From Thermoanaerobaculia bacterium (GTDB taxonomy: Bacteria > Acidobacteriota > Thermoanaerobaculia > Multivoradales > J023), in NCBI GenBank assembly GCA_030431255.1, contig JAUIJL010000005.1, positions 279,313 to 343,312 on the forward strand: 64,000 bases of DNA, written 5' to 3'. The position numbers and the translations under genes were made by a program. The notes beneath the pieces are model-generated. The model saw only the letters and a program-made list of their open reading frames with translations. It had not been told where the DNA came from and ran no database searches. This document shows, piece by piece, positions 53,420 to 61,788 of this stretch (position 1 is the first letter of the stretch; each line of letters begins with the position of its first letter).

Positions 53420-54222
53420 AGAGAATTCTGCTCATCGGCATCCAGTCCCCCGAGGTCGAGCATCTCGCCGAGCGGCTACGGACTCCAGATACCCAAGTGC
53501 TGGTCGCGCCCGGCGGGCTCTACGCGCTGACCATGCTCGAACGGGAACGCCCCCACCTGATCCTCACCGTCGCTGAGCTGGGAGACATGACCGGCATAGA
53601 GCTCAACGCCATGGTCAAAAAAGACTTCTCTGTGTCCGGGGTGCAGGTCGTGCTCTTGGCCCGAAGCCTCGAGGAAAAGCTCCTGGCCGAGCGTCAAGGG
53701 GATTTCGATCTGATCGTGCTGGACGATCGGCCTCTCGAAGCGGTCGCCGACCGTTTGCAGCGCTTGATTCGACGGGGCCTGATATCCGGCTCCAGCGTGC
53801 CCCCCGATCTGGCGGAAGGCGATGGCCCGCGGGAGATTTCGGGCACCCTCGGTGAAATGAGCTTCGCCGAGCTCACTCTGGCGCTGTCGCAAACCGCAAA
53901 AACCGGCCGATTGCACTTGGAGGTGGAGGAGCAGCACGGGCTGGTGCTGATGCTGGATGGTATGATTCGACATGCGGTGTTCCGGGACGCCATCGGCATT
54001 CCCGCCTTTGCTCGATTGGTCTACGAATCTGAGCGGATTCCGACTATGCCTTTCCGCTTTGAGCCCTTAACGGCCCATGAGGTGCTCCGTCATCCGAAAT
54101 CCCTCGAGCAAACCGCGCCCCAGCTGCTGCTGTCCGCGGCCGTGGACTTGGACGAAAACACCACCACGGAGATGGTGACGGCCGGTATCAAGGAATGGCT
54201 TCGTAGGGAGGAAGACGGCTGA
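53416..54222 (+). CDS. Degenerate receiver domain fused to DUF4388
   Basis: A 268-residue protein. The N-terminal ~120 residues have a receiver fold (MKRILLIGIQSPEVEHLAERL) but lack the acidic pair, and read HLILTVAELGDMTG where the phospho-Asp belongs, so it cannot be phosphorylated in the usual way. The C-terminal part (ISGTLGEMSFAELTLALSQT ... TGRLHLEVEEQHGLVLML) is DUF4388 (PATAN-like), a domain often found in gliding and chemosensory response regulators. Coupled to both neighbours (ATGA before, TGATG after). It may be a phosphorylation-independent output or scaffold. Confidence 0.8.
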   Translation: MKRILLIGIQSPEVEHLAERLRTPDTQVLVAPGGLYALTMLERERPHLILTVAELGDMTGIELNAMVKKDFSVSGVQVVLLARSLEEKLLAERQGDFDLIVLDDRPLEAVADRLQRLIRRGLISGSSVPPDLAEGDGPREISGTLGEMSFAELTLALSQTAKTGRLHLEVEEQHGLVLMLDGMIRHAVFRDAIGIPAFARLVYESERIPTMPFRFEPLTAHEVLRHPKSLEQTAPQLLLSAAVDLDENTTTEMVTAGIKEWLRREEDG

Positions 54223-55439
54223 TGGCCAAAGTGATCGTCATCGACGATAGCCTGAGCGTTTGTTTCGCCATTGAGCGCATGCTGCGCTCGCGAGGCATGG
54301 AAGTGATCTCCCACCGATCCGGAGAGGCTGCCCTAGAAAATCTGGAGCCCGAGCAACCGGATCTGGTCCTCTGCGACCTCGTCCTGCCGGACATCGAGGG
54401 CTTCCAGATCTGTACGTTCATCAAGCGAAGCCCGGTGCTCAGCGAGGTACCGGTCATCGTCATTTCAGGCATCGTCGACGAAGAAGTGCGGGCCCAGGCC
54501 AAAGAAGTCGGCGCCGAAGCGGTGCTCAAGAAACCCTTTGCTTCCGACGAAATGCTGACCCTGGTGGAAGACATCCTTCGACGCCGAGGGGTGCTCGAAG
54601 CCGCCGACGAAGCCCACGGGCACGACACAGACCCCGAGTCCGAAGAAACCCACGAGCATGACGAAGACGAGCTGCCCACAGGTCCCGTGGCCGTAGAAAG
54701 CAACACAGCAGAAGACGACACAGTAGAAAACGACACAGCTGAAGACGACACAGCTGAAAACGGCACAGCAGAAGACGACACAGCTGAAGATGCTGCGCAA
54801 GACGACACAGCGGAAGACGAGCTGCCCACGGGTCCCGTTGCCGTAGAGCTGGACGAAGACGAGGACGAGGACGAGGACGAGGACGACACGGCGCCGGTCG
54901 AAATCGAGCAAACATCCCGCCGGGACGACGACGCCACCACCTTCGCGGAAACCCTTGAGCCGGAAGACTCCGCCGCCGCCGACATCGTTGTGGAGACCGA
55001 CGCTCGGACCGCGGGCCGAGCACCGCGCATTTTGCTGGCCACTCCGGATCCCCGAGACGCGCCGAAGGTGGTCGATCCGCCGCCGAAGTCTCCGGGCGAC
55101 GAGCTCTTGGACGAGCTCGAGGAGCGGCTGGCACCTCTCGCTTCGATCGAAGCCTTGCGCTTCGCCTGCATCTTGTCGCCCGAAGGCGAGCTCCGCGGAT
55201 ACGGACCGGCCAAGCCGACCGCCACCGATCTAGCCGCCCTCCCCCAGCTGATGCGTGCGGCCACCAACACCGCGACTCACACCCGACAGGGTGACGTGGG
55301 CATCTTGACCCTGGAAGCCGACAAGGGTGTGTTGGTGGTCAAACCCCAAGAAGAGGGGCATCTCATGATCCTCGGTTTGGGCGACCTCAGCGTGCTCGGC
55401 AAGGCTCGCTACCTGCTACGCCGGCTCGACGAGTCCTGA
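54222..55439 (+). CDS. Receiver-Roadblock/LC7 fusion protein
   Basis: A 405-residue protein. An intact receiver (~1-125) has IDDS, phospho-Asp52 in LVLCDLVLPD and VLKKPF. A long acidic low-complexity linker (~130-265) contains seven TAEDD-type 15-bp repeats, a (DE)n run, and two copies of DELPTGPVAVE. The C-terminal ~115 residues fit the Roadblock/LC7 fold (SIEALRFACILSPEGELRGY ... GVLVVKPQEEGHLMILGLGD). Roadblock proteins usually regulate MglA-type small GTPases, so this protein may link the chemosensory kinase to a GTPase encoded elsewhere. Start overlaps the previous stop as TGATG. The domain calls are by eye; Roadblock is the less sure of the two. Confidence 0.8.
   Translation: MAKVIVIDDSLSVCFAIERMLRSRGMEVISHRSGEAALENLEPEQPDLVLCDLVLPDIEGFQICTFIKRSPVLSEVPVIVISGIVDEEVRAQAKEVGAEAVLKKPFASDEMLTLVEDILRRRGVLEAADEAHGHDTDPESEETHEHDEDELPTGPVAVESNTAEDDTVENDTAEDDTAENGTAEDDTAEDAAQDDTAEDELPTGPVAVELDEDEDEDEDEDDTAPVEIEQTSRRDDDATTFAETLEPEDSAAADIVVETDARTAGRAPRILLATPDPRDAPKVVDPPPKSPGDELLDELEERLAPLASIEALRFACILSPEGELRGYGPAKPTATDLAALPQLMRAATNTATHTRQGDVGILTLEADKGVLVVKPQEEGHLMILGLGDLSVLGKARYLLRRLDES
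54702..54818. repeat. 15-bp in-frame repeats in the acidic linker
   Basis: Six consecutive units of the GACACAGCTGAAGAC type (54702-54791), a nine-base interruption and one more unit, flanked by two diverged 33-bp copies encoding DELPTGPVAVE (near 54667 and 54817). A 6-bp GAGGAC run follows at about 54855-54885. Confidence 0.88.
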
Positions 55440-55440
55440 C

Positions 55441-56082
55441 TTGCAGAGCGAGCTCCAATCCATGCCCGACTCCGATGCCCGACCTGAAGACTCAGCGTCT
55501 AAACCTCGATGGCGTCCACCCTGGGTCGAGGTCGGCTCCATCGTCTTCAGCGTGCTCTTCGCCTTGATGGTCAATTCGCTGTGGCAAGACCGAGCGGCGA
55601 AGAAGGAAGCCGCTTTCGCCTCGAATCGCATCGGCAAGGAGCTCCAGCTCAACCGTAAATCCTTGGACGAGAGCCGCGACTACTACCGATCGATGGCCAA
55701 AACCCTGGAGCCTTGGGTCCAGGATCCGGGCTCCCAGCCGCCTGAGCGTGTACCGGGATGGCAAGGGGTTCGTCCTCCCATTTTGCGTGACGCTTCTTAT
55801 ACCGTGGCCCTCTCCACCGATACCCTGAGCCATTTGGATTTCAAATTGGCCGAGGAAATCACCCACGTCTACGCCCTCCAGGAGATGTTCAACCTCCTGC
55901 TCAACAAATACCTGGACAGCCTGCTCGCTCGCTCAGCGACTTCCGACAGCCAGGACTTCCGTTTCCTGCTCAGCATGTTCAGCGATCTCGCGTCGTTGGC
56001 GGACGCCGTGATCCGGGCCTACGACGACCTGATCCCACAAATAGCCCCCGAGCCCCCGTCGCCGGAAGATTTGGAGCTCTAG
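55441..56082 (+). CDS. Hypothetical protein with one N-terminal membrane helix
   Basis: A 213-residue protein from TTG 55441, or 206 from ATG 55462. A polar Pro-rich start is followed by WVEVGSIVFSVLFALMVNSLW, a single membrane helix, then an extracytoplasmic helical region. The arrangement (short start, helix, then LGKEL-like NRIGKELQLNRKSLDESRDYY) resembles small DUF6090-type membrane proteins, but I am not sure. It begins one base after the receiver-Roadblock stop, so it may be the last gene of the chemosensory operon. It converges with the ADOP permease gene. Confidence 0.65.
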   Translation: MQSELQSMPDSDARPEDSASKPRWRPPWVEVGSIVFSVLFALMVNSLWQDRAAKKEAAFASNRIGKELQLNRKSLDESRDYYRSMAKTLEPWVQDPGSQPPERVPGWQGVRPPILRDASYTVALSTDTLSHLDFKLAEEITHVYALQEMFNLLLNKYLDSLLARSATSDSQDFRFLLSMFSDLASLADAVIRAYDDLIPQIAPEPPSPEDLEL

Positions 56083-56095
56083 GCGGCTTGGGCTC

Positions 56096-58579
56096 CTATT
56101 CGTGCCGGAGCGCCGCCGATGGCTCCACCTCACTGGCGCGGCGGGCCGGCCACCAACAAGCGAGCAAAACCGCACCGAGAAGGATCAAACAGGCGCCGGC
56201 ATGGGTTGTGGGATGCCCGAATTCAATGACGTAAAGGTGTTGCTCGAGCCGGCCGCCGATCACCGCCAGCGTCACCAAACCCAAGAGCAGCCCGAGCACC
56301 GCTAGACGTAAGCCTTCCATGAGCACGCCTCGAAGCACGGCGCTGCGGCGGGCACCCAGGGCCATGCGCACCCCGATCTCAGCAGTCCGCGCGCCCACTG
56401 AATAGGACACCAAACCGTAGATTCCCACCATCCCGAGCACGAGAGCCAGCCCCGCGAAGCTGGACAGCAACAAGGCTCTCATTCGGGGCCCGGCCACGCC
56501 GGCGGCCTTCACCTCGGGCATAGATTGCATTTCCACGATCGGCAGATTCGGATCCACGGACCACACCACTCGGCGCAACGAATTCGCCAGCTCCAGGGTC
56601 GGCCCGTCCGTGCGCACGGTCAGCGCCAGTGATCGCACTCCAAAACCTCCGGCCTGGTTCAGGGGCCAATACATTTCCGGAATCGGAGCCTGGGCCAGGC
56701 CATGCTGGTGAACGTCGGCCACCACTCCCACCACCTCGAACGTCTGATTGCCGAAGAGGTGGATCTTCCTGCCGACCGCCCGCTCACCAGGCCAAAGCTC
56801 CGTGGCCAGGGCTCGGTTGATCCAACCCACCCGATAGGGCTCGCCTCCGGCACTCCCATCTTGCGCCGACCTTTCCGACGGCGCGGCCAGGGCGGCACCG
56901 TCCATCTCCTGAACGCCCCGACCTTCGACCACCGGAATCTCCATCACCCGAAAATATCCCGGTGTCACCACCCGAAAGTTCGCCGCCGGCAAAGGAATCC
57001 CAGAATTGGGGTCCGCGGGCAGCTCATGCCCTTCATAGCTGTATGGGAAATGCCAATTGTTCTCGGAAAGGGGTAAGAGCTGGATGCCCGCCACGTCCCG
57101 GACCGCCGGCATCGCCTTCAGTCGCGCAATTAAACCATCGTAAAGCCCCAACACCGAGCCGTGATCACCATAGGCGCTTTGGGACGGCATCGGCCGAAAG
57201 GTCACCAATTGCTCGGTTCGGAATCCCGGATCCACGGAGAGCAGGCGGGTCAAGCTTTGGGTCAGCAAGCCGGCGACGCTGAGCAGGATCAAGGAGATCG
57301 CCACTTGGCCGACGACCAACGTCGATTGCAACGGGCCACGCCCCGCGACCCGGCGACCGGCGGTCAAATTCGAGGAAAAACCCACCCTGCGTCCACGAAA
57401 CGCCGCCGACCAAGCCGGCGCGAGGCCGAAGAGCAGGGCCGATGCCAGCGAAACGAGCACCGTGAAGGCCAGGACCTCGCCGTGCAAGCCGATCTCCGAC
57501 AGCCGGGGCATGTCCGCCGGCAGCTGGGCGCGCAAGGCCTCGAATCCCCAAAGGGCGATCAACAGGCCACAAGCGCCGCCGGCACTGGCCAACACCAGGC
57601 TTTCCACCATCAGCTGGCGAAAAATCCTCATCCATCCCGCGCCCAGTGCCGATCGAATTGCGATTTCTTTGCGCCGCCCTTCGGCGCGGGCGAGCAATAG
57701 ATTCGCCAGGTTCGCGCAAGCCACCAACAGGGTGGTGCCGACCGACGCCAGCAGCAAGAAGAGCGTAGAGCGGGCATCGGCCACGGTTTGCTCGTGCAAT
57801 GAGACCGCCTCAGCCGCCTCCTGACGATCTTTGGTGAACCGATTAGGAAAGTCCTCCGCCAGTTGGGCGGCTAAGACATCGAGCTCCTGATTCGCTTGAT
57901 CGAGGCTCACATCTCGGTCCAAACGAGCGATCAAACCCAAGTAGTAGGAGCTGTCGAGATCGTCGGCGTCGGTGGTGTCGACGGTCAGGGGGGTCCACAG
58001 GCGCCAAGCCGGATCCAGCGCGACGTGAGATTCGGGCATCACGCCGACCACCTCATAGCTCTCACCGTCGAGCTCGATATGCCGACCGATGACCCCTGAA
58101 TCGGAGCCGAAACGGGTTTTCCACAGGCGGTGGCTGAGCACCGCCACCCGGTGAGAGCCGGGACGGCTCTCCTGCTCGTAGAAGGTCCTGCCGAGCTCGG
58201 GCCGCGCCCCCAGCACTCCGAAATGCCCCGGAGTCACCCGCCCGCTCACCACCGCCTCGGGCTCGCCGCTTCCCGTCATCGGTAAGGTCCAGGTCGAATA
58301 GGCGGTGACCCCGTCGAAGCTTTGCCCTCGGGACGACACCCGGCTCCAGACCCTTTTGTTGACCCAGGTCTCCGGCCAGAGCTGCACCAAACGGTCCGGT
58401 TCGGGATAAGGCAAGGGTTTCAGCAGCACGCTGTGGGTCATGCTGAAGATCGAGGTATTGGCGCCGATTCCCAACGCCAGAATCAGAATCGCCAGCCCCG
58501 CAAACATCGGATAACGCCGGATTTGGCGAAAGGCCAGCTTGAAGTCGTTTCCTAGGGCATGGGGCAAGAGCTCGGGCAT
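56096..58579 (-). CDS. ADOP-family duplicated orphan ABC permease
   Basis: About 827 residues from ATG 58579, which has GGAGG upstream; a longer frame to 58687 is less likely. Same architecture as the gene at 24753: LAILILALGIGANTSIFSMT and LLKPLPYPEPDRLV at the start, RKEIAIRSALGAGWMRIFRQL after the first extracytoplasmic domain, and ARTAEIGVRMALGARRSAVLRG in the second half, with eight predicted membrane helices. The two copies differ too much to be a recent duplication. No ATPase is adjacent. Substrate unknown. Confidence 0.92.
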   Translation of the reverse strand: MPELLPHALGNDFKLAFRQIRRYPMFAGLAILILALGIGANTSIFSMTHSVLLKPLPYPEPDRLVQLWPETWVNKRVWSRVSSRGQSFDGVTAYSTWTLPMTGSGEPEAVVSGRVTPGHFGVLGARPELGRTFYEQESRPGSHRVAVLSHRLWKTRFGSDSGVIGRHIELDGESYEVVGVMPESHVALDPAWRLWTPLTVDTTDADDLDSSYYLGLIARLDRDVSLDQANQELDVLAAQLAEDFPNRFTKDRQEAAEAVSLHEQTVADARSTLFLLLASVGTTLLVACANLANLLLARAEGRRKEIAIRSALGAGWMRIFRQLMVESLVLASAGGACGLLIALWGFEALRAQLPADMPRLSEIGLHGEVLAFTVLVSLASALLFGLAPAWSAAFRGRRVGFSSNLTAGRRVAGRGPLQSTLVVGQVAISLILLSVAGLLTQSLTRLLSVDPGFRTEQLVTFRPMPSQSAYGDHGSVLGLYDGLIARLKAMPAVRDVAGIQLLPLSENNWHFPYSYEGHELPADPNSGIPLPAANFRVVTPGYFRVMEIPVVEGRGVQEMDGAALAAPSERSAQDGSAGGEPYRVGWINRALATELWPGERAVGRKIHLFGNQTFEVVGVVADVHQHGLAQAPIPEMYWPLNQAGGFGVRSLALTVRTDGPTLELANSLRRVVWSVDPNLPIVEMQSMPEVKAAGVAGPRMRALLLSSFAGLALVLGMVGIYGLVSYSVGARTAEIGVRMALGARRSAVLRGVLMEGLRLAVLGLLLGLVTLAVIGGRLEQHLYVIEFGHPTTHAGACLILLGAVLLACWWPARRASEVEPSAALRHE

Positions 58580-58671
58580 GGTGGGAACCTCCATCGAATC
58601 CTTAAGCAGGACCCATGCCGGCTCCCTCCCGCTCTGCCCGTCGCAGGGGAGGGCCTTATGCCTTCCTGTCA

Positions 58672-58740
58672 GAACGGGCGGGGGCAAGCCCCGCCCCTAC
58701 GCTTGTGATCGGAACGGGCGGGGGCAAGCCCCGCCCCTAC
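58672..58740. repeat. Two copies of a GC-rich palindromic (REP-like) element
   Basis: Identical 29-bp copies at 58672-58700 and 58712-58740, each with the palindrome GGGCGGGG-GCAAG-CCCCGCCC followed by CTAC. They are direct repeats 40 bp apart in the gap between the ADOP permease and the S9 peptidase. This type of GGGGCAAGCCCC palindrome recurs in many GC-rich genomes as a dispersed element. Confidence 0.85.
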
Positions 58741-58790
58741 ATCCAATTCTTCACATCGGTGGGGACAACGCCGCCCCGGAGCCCCCTAGC

Positions 58791-58831
58791 CCTGTCCGAT
58801 TTTGGGATCGAAAAATCGAAAATCGAACAGG
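58791..58831. repeat. Inverted repeat behind the S9 peptidase gene
   Basis: CCTGTCCGATTTT (58791-58803) and AAAATCGAACAGG (58819-58831) pair at 12 of 13 positions around a loop that repeats the ATCGAAAA word. It may terminate leftward transcription, but no U-tract follows. Confidence 0.5.
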
Positions 58832-58864
58832 TCCCCGGGGACGACGAGAGAGAGACGAAGAGGG

Positions 58865-60973
58865 TCAGTCGAGCTCGACGGCCGGCAGCTCGGTGTTGCC
58901 TTCTTTGACGAAGTGATCCATCCAGCGCAATACCCGCCGCAGGTAGTCATGGCGCGACGCCGCCCGTTGGTTGCCGTGGGGCTCGTCCGGGTAACGCACG
59001 TATCGCACCACTTTGTCTTGCATCTTCATCGCTCGATAGAGCTGCAAGCTTTGGGAAGGGTGGACCCGGGTATCGCCGGTGCCGCCGGCGATCAGCAGCG
59101 GTGTCTTGGATTTCGAGGCGTGGTAGAGCGGGCTTCGCTCGAGGCTGAACTTCCACTTCGTCCACGGCACGAAGGTGGTGTGCACGGCGATATCCTCGTT
59201 GGGAATGTCGGTGGTGAAACCTTTCGACAGCTTGTTGCTGATGCCCACGAACATCACGCCCGCTTTGAATCGATCCGTGTAATAGGTAGAGCACCAGGCG
59301 GTGGCATAACCGCCGTACGAGCCGCCGGTGATGCCGACCTGATCCGAGGCGATGCCCGCCTGGATCAAATGATCGACTGCTTCCACCAAATCCTGGAACT
59401 CTTTGCCGGCGGCGTCCCCATGACCGTGTTTGGAAAAGTCGACTCCCCGGCCGGTGGAGCCTCGATAGTTGGGGTAGAGCACCGCGTAACCCCGAGCGGC
59501 CGCAATCTGGCCGGGGCGGCTGTAATTGGAGACCCAACCGTTGCGGTCGTTCGACTCGGGGCCGCCGTGCACCATCAGCAGCAGCGGCGCCTTCTTGCGA
59601 CCATCCAGGGGATGGATCAGGATACCCTCGAGCTCCAAGCCGTCGGACGCGGTCCAGGTGACCACCTCTTGCTTCGCCAGCTTCACGCGATCCAGCCAAG
59701 GGTTGGAATTCGTCAACCGCTTCGGACGATCCCCGAGCCGCAACGAGAAGGCCTCCGCGGGATGGCTCGGCCCATGACCGCGGAAGGCCAGGCGGCCGTC
59801 GGAAGCCATGTGCAAGCCCTGGATGATCGGCACTCCCAGGGAAGCCTTGGACCGCAGGACCCGTTCCATGGTGCCGTCCAGGGTCACGGTACCGAGGGTG
59901 GTTTCGCTGCCTTCGTCGGCCACCCAGACGAGGGTCTGGGGATCTTGCCAAACAAACGAGCGCACATGGGCCTCGAAATCGGGCATCAGATCCCGCAAGC
60001 TGCCATCGGCCACAGTGCCCAGCATCAATCGGCCCGGGCTCGGGTCGCTGTGGTCCTGCGCGGAGATCATGGCGATATGCGCGCCACCGGGCGCGACGGC
60101 GAAGTCACCGAGCTTTCCCGGGTTGTCGAAACGAGCGACCTCCGAGCCGTCGGCTGCGTTCAGCACCCGGACCCGACGCTGCATATATTCATCGTCGACC
60201 AAATTGCGCGGCTGCACGCCCACGATCAGCCGAGAGCCGTCCGGGCTCCATTCGACGTGCCCCACGGAGCCGTCGATCTCCACCCGGCGCATGGTGTCTT
60301 GATCCTCCTCGGCGACCTCGGGAGCTGAGGGATCCACCGACTCCACATCCAGGGCGGGAAAGTCCGCGATCCAAAGCTCTTGGGCCCGCCATTCCTCCTC
60401 GAAGACCTCGCGGTCGTAGCCCTTTTCCAGGGCTTGCTTGCGATCCTCGCTGTCGGGCGGGGTCACCAACAGGGCCAGCTGCTTGCCGTCGGGGGAGATG
60501 CGGAAAGCGCCCAAACCTTCACGATCGAGCAGCTTGCGGGACTCTCCGCCGTCCACGGGAATGGCCCACAGCGCGCTTTCCTCCTCACCGAAGCGCGTCG
60601 CCCGATAGACGATCCAGCGGCCATCGGCGGTGAAAGTCGGATCGGAAATCTTGACCTCTCCGGTGATGTAACCCCGGCTTCGGCCGTCGCCGTCGCTCGA
60701 CACCACATGCAGCTCACGCCAAGCCGAGCCGTCCTCGTCGACTCCCGCTCGTCGGGGCACATCGACGATGTGGGCCACCAAAGCACCATCCGGGGAGATG
60801 GCGACGTCCCGAACCTCACGCATCTGCAACAGCTGGTCGACGGTCAAACCGTCGGCGTGCAGGCTGGGACCGGGAACGAGGACCCCCAAGATAAGGATCA
60901 AGGCTAGGGCCACCGTCGGGACAGCCCATTTCCGTGCGCGGCCCAAGCCCCGCTTTTCCGTGCTGCTTTTCAT
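58865..60973 (-). CDS. S9-family prolyl oligopeptidase-like serine peptidase, exported
   Basis: A 702-residue S9C (acylaminoacyl-peptidase-like) enzyme. The N-terminus is a signal peptide or anchor (WAVPTVALALILILGVLV). A beta-propeller follows (~45-430, blades such as AISPDGALVAHIV, FRISPDGKQLALL, VEWSPDGSRLIVG). The alpha/beta-hydrolase domain carries Ser552 in GITGGSYGGYAT, Asp634 in GTGDTRVHPSQS and His666 in DEPHGNQ; the catalytic triad is complete. It cleaves short peptides, probably in the periplasm. A 92-residue coiled-coil gene lies 18 bases upstream on the same strand. Confidence 0.92.
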   Translation of the reverse strand: MKSSTEKRGLGRARKWAVPTVALALILILGVLVPGPSLHADGLTVDQLLQMREVRDVAISPDGALVAHIVDVPRRAGVDEDGSAWRELHVVSSDGDGRSRGYITGEVKISDPTFTADGRWIVYRATRFGEEESALWAIPVDGGESRKLLDREGLGAFRISPDGKQLALLVTPPDSEDRKQALEKGYDREVFEEEWRAQELWIADFPALDVESVDPSAPEVAEEDQDTMRRVEIDGSVGHVEWSPDGSRLIVGVQPRNLVDDEYMQRRVRVLNAADGSEVARFDNPGKLGDFAVAPGGAHIAMISAQDHSDPSPGRLMLGTVADGSLRDLMPDFEAHVRSFVWQDPQTLVWVADEGSETTLGTVTLDGTMERVLRSKASLGVPIIQGLHMASDGRLAFRGHGPSHPAEAFSLRLGDRPKRLTNSNPWLDRVKLAKQEVVTWTASDGLELEGILIHPLDGRKKAPLLLMVHGGPESNDRNGWVSNYSRPGQIAAARGYAVLYPNYRGSTGRGVDFSKHGHGDAAGKEFQDLVEAVDHLIQAGIASDQVGITGGSYGGYATAWCSTYYTDRFKAGVMFVGISNKLSKGFTTDIPNEDIAVHTTFVPWTKWKFSLERSPLYHASKSKTPLLIAGGTGDTRVHPSQSLQLYRAMKMQDKVVRYVRYPDEPHGNQRAASRHDYLRRVLRWMDHFVKEGNTELPAVELD

Positions 60974-60991
60974 CGACTTTCCTCTTTCGGG

Positions 60992-61270
60992 TCAATCCCC
61001 TCGGACTCGGGCGATCTGAGCATCTCGCTGCTCTTCGATCCGACGCCGCTCAGCCAGGTATTCCTGCTCTTCTTGCCGGCGTGCCACGGGATCGACCGAT
61101 TGCTTCAGGGTTTGCTGGTATGAAATTTCGAGCTGGGCCATCTTGGCTTCCGCACGGCTCCGGATGTCCGCAATCTCTGCGCGCTCCGCATCGGTCATGG
61201 AATCCGAATCAGGACGGTCGATGCCCTGGGCCTCCAAACGCTCTAATGCCAGCTCATACGCGGATTTCAT
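60992..61270 (-). CDS. Small coiled-coil hypothetical protein
   Basis: A 92-residue, highly charged, all-helical protein (ERAEIADIRSRAEAKMAQLE ... EEQEYLAERRRIEEQRDAQI), probably a coiled coil. ATG 61270 follows AGAGGGG. Its stop is 18 bases before the S9 peptidase start, so they should be co-transcribed. No family recognised; it carries no signal peptide, unlike the peptidase. Confidence 0.7.
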   Translation of the reverse strand: MKSAYELALERLEAQGIDRPDSDSMTDAERAEIADIRSRAEAKMAQLEISYQQTLKQSVDPVARRQEEQEYLAERRRIEEQRDAQIARVRGD

Positions 61271-61299
61271 CTGCCTAGCCCCTCTTCTGTCACCCTACA

Positions 61300-61375
61300 C
61301 TCTGCGTTATGTCCACAACTCTGCTTTATGTCCACAACTCTGCTTTATGTCCACAACTCTGCTTTATGTCCACAG
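61300..61375. repeat. 19-bp tandem repeat array, four units
   Basis: Units of CTCTGCTTTATGTCCACAA begin at 61300, 61319, 61338 and 61357 (the first has CGTT for CTTT, the last is cut short). Exact 19-bp period, intergenic. Confidence 0.95.
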
Positions 61376-61629
61376 TGCCTTGGTTTTGGTGCCTTTTGTT
61401 TGCAGCAGAAGGATACACCGGAGCCGAAGGTTCACCCAAACCCGCCGACCGTGCCACTTTGACGCCCAGCGCAACCGCGGGATGCGACTTCGACGCTTCC
61501 AGGTCGATCCACCGACCACAGAGCCCCTGGACCAGCCGTCCGGCGGGGGCCGCAGAACGGCATCTTTTTTGCTACAACTTTGGTAGATCTGTGGGCCATC
61601 GTATCGCTGCGGCCCGGTCGACAACGACA

Positions 61630-61714
61630 ATGCGTTTATGGCGACCATGCGTTTATGGCGATCATGCGTTCATGGCGACCATGCGTTCATGGCGACCATG
61701 CGTTCATGGCGACA
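61630..61714. repeat. 17-bp tandem repeat array, five units
   Basis: Units of ATGCGTTCATGGCGACC (first two with TTTATG) begin at 61630, 61647, 61664, 61681 and 61698. Exact 17-bp period, intergenic, ending 75 bases before the ABC ATPase gene. Confidence 0.95.
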
Positions 61715-61788
61715 GAGTGCCACCCCTTTCATATTCGTGAGGAACCGCCGGCCAGATCCTTGATCGGCGTGTTAAGGAGTCGTTTGCA

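Larger units (their letters stand above)
61271..61788. other. Long non-coding region with two tandem arrays
   Basis: No convincing gene between the divergent coiled-coil gene and the Gld-type ABC operon. It contains a 19-bp array (61300-61375) and a 17-bp array (61630-61714); open frames here are read through them. A GCCGT...ACGGC stem followed by ATCTTTTTTG (about 61533-61577) resembles a weak plus-strand terminator. AAGGAG about ten bases before 61789 is the RBS of the next gene. Confidence 0.75.

Noticed and set aside
58672-58740. Attachment site or minimal CRISPR
   Set aside because: Only two copies of a self-complementary sequence with no adjacent integrase or cas gene; REP-like is the simpler reading.
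61309-61740. Open frame spanning both intergenic arrays
   Set aside because: Composed largely of repeat-derived sequence (YVHNSALCPQL, WRPCVHGDH), with no RBS or domain.
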